Assembly: GCF_000425705.1 (NCBI RefSeq)
Contig: NZ_AUDY01000014.1
Span: forward strand, 62,001 to 126,000
Length of the DNA: 64,000 bases
Source: Halobacillus kuroshimensis DSM 18393
Lineage (GTDB): Bacteria > Bacillota > Bacilli > Bacillales > Halobacillaceae
Direction: 5' to 3'
The position numbers and the translations under genes are program-made. The notes under the pieces were generated by a model. The model did not search any database and was not told the DNA's origin. It saw only the letters and a list, made by a program, of their open reading frames with translations. The first letter of the stretch is position 1, and every line of letters begins with the position of its first letter. Below, piece by piece: positions 59,179 through 64,000 of the stretch.

Positions 59179-60618
59179 ATGCCGGTAATTACAGGAAAAG
59201 AATACATCAAACGAATAAATGCCCTGCAGTCCGAAGTGTGGCTGCGCGGAAAACGGGTGGAAGGAAACATTTCAGAGCATGAAGCCTTTGAAGGGGTCAT
59301 TAAAAGCCAGGCCGCTCTTTATGATTTACAGGGCTCCTCATCCTTGGAAGAACAGATGGTGTATGCGTCAGAAACGACAGGAAACAAAATCGGTCTTTCC
59401 TACCTCATTCCAAAAACACGGGCGGATTTAGAGAAACGAAGAACGATGATCCAGCATTGGGCCCGTTTCTCCGGAGGTGTGATGGGGAGAAGTCCTGATT
59501 ACATGAATACGGTGCTCGCTTCCTTCGCCGCGTCCGTAGACGTGCTGGATAATGAGCCCGGATGTTTTCCTGACCGGCTGTTGTCTTTTTATGAATATGC
59601 GCGTGAGAATGATCTGTCCTTTACCCACACCTTTGTCAATCCCCAGACCAACCGCTCCAGTCTCGCCTTTCTGGAAAAAGATGTGACAAACGCAGCTATT
59701 GTCGATCATACAGATGAAGGAATCATCATTGACGGGGCAAAGCTTCTGGCTACACAAGGAGGTATCACAGATGAGCTCCTCGTTTTTTCAGCACCCGGTG
59801 CACAGGACAGCTCACAGGCCTATGGTTTTTCCATTCCTAGTAATACGGCTGGTGTGTCTTTTGTCTGTCGGGAATCCTTTGCACAAAATGGTTCGCGTTT
59901 TGACTATCCGCTGGCCTCTCAATTTGAAGAAATGGACACCATTGTCTTGTTTGACCATGTTGTTGTACCGTGGGAACGTGTCTTCCTCCATGAAAATCTC
60001 CGCGCTGCGACCAACCTTTATGTCCATGGCAAGTTTGTTCCTTTTACCCTTCATCAAATTACTTCCAGGCAGATTGTGAAGACAGAGTTCATTCTCGGTC
60101 TTGCTCAATCCATCGTAGAGATGATCAATATCAGTGATTATCAGCATGTGCAGAGTAAAGTGGTAGAGATTATGAAAGGTCTGGAGACGATGAAGGCCCT
60201 GATGCTGAAGGCCGAGTTGGAAGGTGAAGTAGATGAAACGGGGGTTTTTGTTCCAAATAAAGTCCCTCTTTATATAGCGGTCAATCAATTTCAAGAGCTC
60301 TATCCGCGTTTTACAGAAATCATTCAGCTTCTGGGCGCAAGTGGGATGATGACAATCCCTGCTGAAGCAGATTTTCAAGGAGAACGGGGGGCGGATCTAG
60401 ATCATTATCTCCGGGGAGCCGAAAAAGCAGGGAAGGAACGTGTCGCCTTGTTCCGACTGGCCTGGGATATGACAATGAGCAGCTTTGGGGCTCGGCAGAC
60501 ATTGTATGAACGGTTCTTTTTCGGAGATCCTGTCCGCCTTTCCCAGACCATTTACCGGCTGTACGATGATACGGAAATGGTAAGCTGGATCGAGCAGTGT
60601 ATAAAAAAAGCTGACTAA
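59179..60618 (+). CDS. 4-hydroxyphenylacetate 3-monooxygenase-like oxygenase (HpaB/YoaI family)
   Basis: ATG 59179 (MPVITGKEYIKRINALQSEV) follows GGGAGTG and gives 479 residues; fifteen in-frame upstream codons are discarded. The protein has the acyl-CoA-dehydrogenase-like fold of HpaB: the N-terminal segment with KRRTMIQHWARFSGGVMGRS, and HTFVNPQTNRSS, GIIIDGAKLLATQGG and VVPWERVFLHEN. It would hydroxylate a phenolic compound with reduced FADH2 or FMNH2. The needed flavin reductase is not adjacent. B. subtilis YoaI is the nearest namesake I know. Its stop codon lies inside the terminator stem that was duplicated by repeat B. Confidence 0.88.
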   Translation: MPVITGKEYIKRINALQSEVWLRGKRVEGNISEHEAFEGVIKSQAALYDLQGSSSLEEQMVYASETTGNKIGLSYLIPKTRADLEKRRTMIQHWARFSGGVMGRSPDYMNTVLASFAASVDVLDNEPGCFPDRLLSFYEYARENDLSFTHTFVNPQTNRSSLAFLEKDVTNAAIVDHTDEGIIIDGAKLLATQGGITDELLVFSAPGAQDSSQAYGFSIPSNTAGVSFVCRESFAQNGSRFDYPLASQFEEMDTIVLFDHVVVPWERVFLHENLRAATNLYVHGKFVPFTLHQITSRQIVKTEFILGLAQSIVEMINISDYQHVQSKVVEIMKGLETMKALMLKAELEGEVDETGVFVPNKVPLYIAVNQFQELYPRFTEIIQLLGASGMMTIPAEADFQGERGADLDHYLRGAEKAGKERVALFRLAWDMTMSSFGARQTLYERFFFGDPVRLSQTIYRLYDDTEMVSWIEQCIKKAD

Positions 60619-60631
60619 CAGTCAGCTTTTT
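60605..60631. terminator. Terminator of the HpaB-like gene (left member of a duplicated pair)
   Basis: AGCTGACT-AAC-AGTCAGCT with A and T runs; 60609-60630 is identical over 22 bases to 61073-61094. The gene's TAA stop is in the loop. Confidence 0.9.
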
Positions 60632-61072
60632 TGACTGTAGAAAAAGCCTGAGTTAACCAGTTAGAGTTGTCCATTTGTCGTATGAAGGGTCACTTTCCGC
60701 TTATCGGTGGAAGAATGCCGCGGGCACGCCCTCAGCTGACTTGGTCAGGAAGGCCGCCTGCCCAAGTGGATCTTCGGCCCGTGCTGTTCCCGCAGGCATC
60801 ACCACCGAGCGCTCCTCGTGTACGCAGGTTCGAAGATTCAAAAGAACGACATGGGGTGCGCTATGGCCGCTTGCGTGGAAAAGAAAAAGGGAAAGAACAG
60901 GCGGTGATGATGGCTGCCTGCCGGAATATGAAAAAGGTTGTCCTCCATCCAGCAAGGATGAGCTGGGTGAAGGAGAGTCTTTGTCGATGTTAAAGAAATC
61001 CCAAGGGGCTTTCGCTCCTGGCGGTAAGAAAGAAAAAAGCTTGTAAAGAAACAGGGGTTTCTTTACAAGCTG
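60631..61072 (+). repeat. Noncoding repeat element, copy B (442 bp)
   Basis: It matches copy A (32406-32825) in the same orientation, most strongly over the last 210 bases. It contains about 70 extra bases (about 60711-60785) with GCGGGCACG and CGGCCCGTGC arms that can pair. The 3' end is a perfect 14-bp hairpin (AGCTTGTAAAGAAA with TTTCTTTACAAGCT). Open frames across it are not conserved with copy A, so it is not coding. Convergent genes lie on both sides, and identical terminators flank it. Confidence 0.82.
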
Positions 61073-61096
61073 AGCTGACTAACAGTCAGCTTTTAT
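61073..61096. terminator. Duplicated terminator (right member) serving sspL
   Basis: It is identical over 22 bases to 60609-60630. The sspL stop codon overlaps its right edge. Confidence 0.88.
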
Positions 61097-61230
61097 CTTT
61101 TGGCATTGCTTTTTTTGGCTTTCTGTTCGAGCTGGGAATCCGGCTGCTGATCAGCGGCATCCTCGGTTAACCCCTGCGGATTGACAGAAGTTTTTCCTCT
61201 TCCTTTAAATGCATGACCTTTTTTACTCAT
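61093..61230 (-). CDS. sspL: Small acid-soluble spore protein L
   Basis: A 45-residue protein from ATG 61228-61230 (MSKKGHAFKGRGKTSVNPQG at the start) ending SQLEQKAKKSNAKR. The 'VNPQG' middle and the 'LExxAKKSNxKR' end are those of SspL from B. subtilis. It is made in the forespore and is a minor spore component. GAGGAGG precedes the ATG; sixteen further in-frame codons upstream are not needed. It confirms a spore-forming host together with the CotF-like gene. Confidence 0.85.
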   Translation of the reverse strand: MSKKGHAFKGRGKTSVNPQGLTEDAADQQPDSQLEQKAKKSNAKR

Positions 61231-61347
61231 ACTCTCCACCTCCTCCTCTGTAGGTTGTGACAGGTGGAGGGATTTCATCCTGAAAGGTTCTGGATGGGAT
61301 GTTCCGTTATCGATACGAGCATTCTAAAGGAGAAGGAGGGATGACGA

Positions 61348-61545
61348 ATGAAAGGAAAACGCAAACAAACACCTTCTTATGCAGAGGAGTTTTCTGCTGA
61401 CGGATTAGCGGTAACGAGAGAGCAGGTGTCGGATACACTTACAGAGGGTACGTACGATGCGAAAATTGCTCAGCAGAACGATGAAGGCCATATGATCACA
61501 GACGATGGCATTGAAATCAGGAAGCCGGGAAAAAAGAAAAAGTAG
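61348..61545 (+). CDS. Small DUF4025/YozQ-like protein
   Basis: A 65-residue hydrophilic protein (MKGKRKQTPSYAEEFSADGL at the start). The middle reads AVTREQVSDTLTEGTYDAKI, like the DUF4025 proteins I recall, and the tail is basic (KPGKKKK). GGAGG is eight bases before ATG 61348. Such proteins are small, soluble and of unknown function. It is divergent from sspL and convergent with the next gene, with its own terminator. Confidence 0.6.
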   Translation: MKGKRKQTPSYAEEFSADGLAVTREQVSDTLTEGTYDAKIAQQNDEGHMITDDGIEIRKPGKKKK

Positions 61546-61565
61546 AGACTTGATAAAACAGCAGA

Positions 61566-61598
61566 AAAAGGGAAGCGTTCCATACGCTTCCCTTTTTT
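61566..61598. terminator. Bidirectional terminator between 61348 and 61597 genes
   Basis: AAAAGGGAAGCG and CGCTTCCCTTTT form a perfect stem with a short loop and T-run. Confidence 0.9.
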
Positions 61599-61974
61599 AT
61601 GCTTTCATAAATCCTGGGTGCAGCTGTTTGAATCGGTCCAGAGCAACTTTGCTCTCATGGAAGGAAAATTCATCTTTACTGACCAGGCTTTGATCTATTT
61701 TAAATTCGTAATAATTGATGGCCAGGTCCAGGTCCATTTCGGTAAAGAGCAGACCTTGGTCGTAACACTCATCCATATAAGGGATAGGCAGGGAAAAAGG
61801 AGCGTCTTCATTTTTTTGAACTTCAACGAACCATCCCATCTGATCGACGTAAACAGGGAGGCCGGTGACGTGCAGGGTGTCTCCATGTGCAAAGCTCTTC
61901 ACGTCAGCTGTGCCATCTTCTGAGGTTCCAGGACGATATTCAAAAGGTTCGACAACATATAAAAATTGTTCCAT
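61597..61974 (-). CDS. Hypothetical protein under a Fur box
   Basis: ATG 61972-61974 (MEQFLYVVEPFEYRPGTSED) has AAGGAG seven bases upstream; an ATG two codons earlier abuts that site. The 125-residue protein is soluble and acidic. The last 30 residues (FKIDQSLVSKDEFSFHESKV) vaguely recall an IDEAL domain, but I am not sure. The promoter contains a perfect 7-1-7 Fur box between its -35 and -10, so the gene is predicted to be repressed by iron. An iron-related role is therefore likely but undefined. Confidence 0.6.
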   Translation of the reverse strand: MEQFLYVVEPFEYRPGTSEDGTADVKSFAHGDTLHVTGLPVYVDQMGWFVEVQKNEDAPFSLPIPYMDECYDQGLLFTEMDLDLAINYYEFKIDQSLVSKDEFSFHESKVALDRFKQLHPGFMKA

Positions 61975-62003
61975 GATCATGCTCCTTTCAAATGAGTAAA
62001 CTC

Positions 62004-62033
62004 AGTATAGTTGATAATGATTATCACAGTCAA
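62004..62033 (-). promoter_or_regulatory. Promoter with Fur box in the spacer
   Basis: On the minus strand TTGACT (62028-62033), an 18-base spacer and TATACT (62004-62009) form a promoter for the gene at 61597-61974. TGATAATGATTATCA (62012-62026) is a perfect match to the Bacillus 7-1-7 Fur consensus and fills the spacer. Confidence 0.85.
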
Positions 62034-62117
62034 ATAATAAGAGTTATTTTTACTTTAATTTTAAAAAAATTTGATATAATTATAAAAACAAAGGTTTTCG
62101 CAAAGGAGAATCTTTCT

Positions 62118-62711
62118 ATGAATGTCCAAACCCTTGTGAAGGAAGTTGTGTTCCATGACTCCCAGATTATCAACATCCCTCCATCCTTCGAGTTGATCGG
62201 AAAGGGAAGGAGTGCTTCTGTTTTCCGCATAAGAGAAACAGGAATCGCTGTGAAAGTGTTTTATCCCGGTTATGAGAAGCTCGCCGAAGTGGAGTCCGGA
62301 GTGTATGAGAAGCTGGATAATCATGAATTTTTCCCAGCCTTTTATGGAAAAGGCGACGATTTCATCGTTATGGAATATGTGGAAGGGATCACATTTTATG
62401 ATTGTCTTGTGAAAGGTATTCCGATTACGGAAGACATGATCAACCGGGTGGATGCAGCTCTTGCTTTCGCCTGTCAAATCGGATTGAATCCTTCAGATAC
62501 TCATTTGAAGAATATTATGCTGACACCTGATGGGCAGGTCAAAGTTATAGATGTCGTAAGGTTCACACAGGATTTTGAATGTCCACAGTGGCAGGATTTG
62601 AAAAAAGCCTACCGTACGCTGTACCGGCGGAAGTTTGCTCCGAAAAAGTATCCGGTTTTCTTCATTGAATTCATTATCCGGCTGTACCGGAGGAAACTGC
62701 TGCCGATTTAA
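62118..62711 (+). CDS. Protein kinase-like protein (YrzF-like)
   Basis: ATG 62118 has AAAGGAGA upstream; the long in-frame stretch before it is AT-rich and noncoding. The 197-residue protein looks like a minimal eukaryotic-type kinase: glycine loop ELIGKGRSASVFRI, catalytic lysine in GIAVKVFYPG, hinge FIVMEYVEG. A catalytic loop NPSDTHLKNIML replaces HRDLKPEN, and VKVIDVVRF stands in for DFG. Changes in the last two motifs make activity uncertain. B. subtilis YrzF is similar in size. The C-terminal tail is basic (LYRRKFAPKKYP). The Fur box at 62012 could also touch its upstream region. Confidence 0.75.
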   Translation: MNVQTLVKEVVFHDSQIINIPPSFELIGKGRSASVFRIRETGIAVKVFYPGYEKLAEVESGVYEKLDNHEFFPAFYGKGDDFIVMEYVEGITFYDCLVKGIPITEDMINRVDAALAFACQIGLNPSDTHLKNIMLTPDGQVKVIDVVRFTQDFECPQWQDLKKAYRTLYRRKFAPKKYPVFFIEFIIRLYRRKLLPI

Positions 62712-62807
62712 ATGGAGGAAAGGGTTTTGTCCACCCAGGTTCTGGGAAACGCTCTATAAATACCAGGAAAGGTGGAATGAATCGTGACAGAATATTGATT
62801 AAGTGAT

Positions 62808-63023
62808 GTGGAAGTAGGAAAAAACTACAAGGCGAAAGAACTGGACAGTTTTGTTTCAACAACAGACGTCGTCGTTCTATCGAATAACGAATCCCAGCTT
62901 TTCACAGAACCTGAGCGGGAATACAAAGTGGTCGATGCCTTTGAAGGCTTCTTTGAGCATTCATCCAATGATGGGGAGAAGTATTTCCGTAATAAGAAAA
63001 CATACATTGTAGAAAAAGTATAA
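62808..63023 (+). CDS. Small acidic hypothetical protein, start uncertain or disrupted
   Basis: From GTG 62808 the frame encodes 71 residues (MEVGKNYKAKELDSFVSTTD at the start). This GTG lacks a ribosome site. A better start, GTG 62784 behind AAAGGTGG, is in the same frame, but a TGA at 62796-62798 (fifth codon) interrupts it. So the gene may have suffered a nonsense change, or translation begins inefficiently at 62808. The product is acidic and probably a small beta-rich protein (VVDAFEGFFEHSSNDGEKYF). No family recognised. A strong terminator follows. Confidence 0.5.
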   Translation: MEVGKNYKAKELDSFVSTTDVVVLSNNESQLFTEPEREYKVVDAFEGFFEHSSNDGEKYFRNKKTYIVEKV

Positions 63024-63027
63024 ACGA

Positions 63028-63059
63028 AAAGACTGTCGATTGACCGACAGTCTTTTTTT
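63028..63059 (+). terminator. Terminator after the 62808 gene
   Basis: AAAGACTGTCG and CGACAGTCTTT pair over a six-base loop, followed by a T-run. Confidence 0.9.
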
Positions 63060-63111
63060 GCGGACGAATGGCAGAAGCCATCCAATGTGAGCTGCACGTG
63101 GCAGAATTTCT

Positions 63112-63870
63112 TTAATAGCGGAGTTTCATCAATATGGAAGTGATGTCATCATCTTTTTTTAATGTTTCATGGTGTTTTTTAGTAATTTCTAAAAGGGCGA
63201 CATCGTGATAGAAGAATTCAGTGAAAAATTTCACGAGAGGTTTGGAGAACGTATGCACCCCCTGGAATTGATCCCTTTCCATTCCAGCAAACAAAACTTC
63301 CCTTCCATCGATGATCAGGAGTTTATGCCGTTCTAGTCCTTGGTGTCTCTCGTCCGGGACGAGGGTGTGGGGATCCAGTTCTCCGACAGGAATTTCCCCG
63401 ACAGATAACAATTCCACATGAATGCCTTCTGCCTGCTTTCTTTCAAGGAGGTCCACAAACGGAGTCAGTTCATCGTTCCAGCCTGTCAGCAGTATTTCAT
63501 TGGCAGCCTTCTCAATCAAATTTTCCATAAGAACGTGAATGCTGTGATTATTTTTCAAGGTCCAGACGCGTTCATCAGCGTCAGGAATCTCTGATTTGTG
63601 ATTTCGCAGCTGTTCAATGTGATCTTCAAATTCAGCCGTCAGTTTTTTGATCGTCATTTCAATAGGAAGGGCTGTGTACAGCTTCTTTTTTTCATGAAAA
63701 GATGTTAGAATCAATCCTTTTTCTTCCAGGCGCTGCAGGACTTCATACACTTTGGATTTAGGAACATGGGAATATTTAACGACCGTTGCGGCATCCAGCG
63801 CTTGATCACTGGAGGACAGGACTTCATAGACTTGACTTTCATACTGGGTAAAACCGAAATTCTGTAACAT
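63112..63870 (-). CDS. TrmB-family transcriptional regulator
   Basis: This 252-residue protein has the TrmB winged helix-turn-helix at the N terminus (FGFTQYESQVYEVLSSSDQA, then ATVVKYSHVPKSKVYEVLQR). A coiled linker follows, and then a C-terminal effector domain of the phospholipase D-like type seen in TrmB proteins (ERHKLLIIDGREVLFAGM). GAGGAAG precedes ATG 63870. A perfect palindrome lies between it and a divergent gene that leaves the window, the usual place for its operator. The ligand is unknown; B. subtilis YrhO is of the same type. Confidence 0.88.
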   Translation of the reverse strand: MLQNFGFTQYESQVYEVLSSSDQALDAATVVKYSHVPKSKVYEVLQRLEEKGLILTSFHEKKKLYTALPIEMTIKKLTAEFEDHIEQLRNHKSEIPDADERVWTLKNNHSIHVLMENLIEKAANEILLTGWNDELTPFVDLLERKQAEGIHVELLSVGEIPVGELDPHTLVPDERHQGLERHKLLIIDGREVLFAGMERDQFQGVHTFSKPLVKFFTEFFYHDVALLEITKKHHETLKKDDDITSILMKLRY

Positions 63871-63959
63871 GGGCTTCCTCTTTTCTTCTTGTTGTCCTCA
63901 GGATACACGATGTTCCCTTCACGCGTAAATATTCCCTCTTGTTTTTCTATGTCTATATA

Positions 63960-63979
63960 GTTACCATTGTAGTGGTAAC
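63960..63979. promoter_or_regulatory. Palindromic operator candidate for the TrmB-type regulator
   Basis: GTTACC (63960-63965) and GGTAAC (63974-63979) flank ATTGTAGT; the inner AC and GT extend the dyad. It lies 18 bases before a divergent start codon. Confidence 0.6.
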
Positions 63980-63997
63980 CAAAAGAAGAGAGGGTTC

Positions 63998-64000
63998 ATG
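63998..64000 (+). CDS. Start of a divergent gene cut off by the window end
   Basis: The last three bases are ATG, preceded by GAGAGGG at a short but workable distance. A gene probably starts here, controlled through the palindrome at 63960. Its product cannot be seen. Confidence 0.4.

Noticed and set aside
60667-61046. Overlapping plus-strand open frames in repeat B
   Set aside because: They are not preserved in copy A, lack ribosome sites and run through RNA-like hairpins.

Overview
The window reads as chromosome from a spore-forming, probably halophilic or halotolerant member of the Bacillaceae (Halobacillus-like). Support comes from Bacillus-type gene neighbourhoods (tpiA-gpmI-eno; secG-esterase-rnr-smpB-ssrA; a ycgF-ycgG-ycgH set; a YerO/SwrC pair), spore genes (a CotF-like coat protein, sspL), Bacillus-style ribosome binding sites and rather acidic proteins. 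The genus is an inference.

Layout. 1-3236: end of the lower glycolysis operon (tpiA, gpmI, eno). 3131-21323: an AT-richer integrated island of about 18.1 kb inside the 3' end of eno. A 45-bp perfect direct repeat (3131-3175 and 21279-21323) bounds it, and the displaced old eno 3' end with its terminator lies at 21279-21427. The island carries a tyrosine integrase, arm-type repeats at both ends, small hypothetical, membrane and lipoprotein genes, a hairpin-dense noncoding region, a ribbon-helix-helix protein, an HNH nuclease and a phage P27-type small terminase with no large terminase or capsid gene. It also has a proteasome beta/HslV-like hydrolase, a complete type I restriction-modification system (hsdR, hsdM, hsdS), a PD-(D/E)XK-like protein and a GIY-YIG nuclease. 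I read it as a phage-satellite-like (PICI-like) or phage-derived island with a defence cargo.

21.4-28.5 kb: YdcF-like protein, nitroreductase, then a leftward fruR-fruK-fruA-ptsH-ptsI cluster that joins fructose uptake to the general PTS proteins. 28.7-35.3 kb: secG, carboxylesterase, RNase R, smpB and tmRNA (export, RNA decay and trans-translation). 35.6-37.1 kb: a yybP-ykoY (manganese) riboswitch before a small membrane protein and a YwaC-type small alarmone synthetase. 37.1-41.3 kb: TetR regulator and SwrC-like RND pump. 41.3-49 kb: amidinohydrolase-like enzyme, ycgH/ycgG/ycgF homologues, coat protein, YpjP, quinone oxidoreductase-like enzyme, PadR pair. 48.9-52.8 kb: GntR regulator, GH4 6-phospho-glucosidase and PTS EIICB with CcpA (cre) sites. 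52.8-64 kb: murB, DUF1540 protein, ilvD, phosphatase, VOC protein, YhfH-like zinc ribbon, isocitrate lyase, HpaB-like monooxygenase, sspL, a Fur-box gene, a kinase-like protein and a TrmB-type regulator.

Most notable: (1) the satellite-like island and its proteasome-like hydrolase next to type I RM; (2) two copies of a roughly 430-bp noncoding repeat (32406-32825 and 60631-61072), each between two convergent genes and each flanked by a duplicate of the local bidirectional terminator, as if it inserts into terminators and duplicates them; (3) a manganese riboswitch in front of an alarmone synthetase operon. All assignments are from reading sequence and recalled family features; no database search was run.
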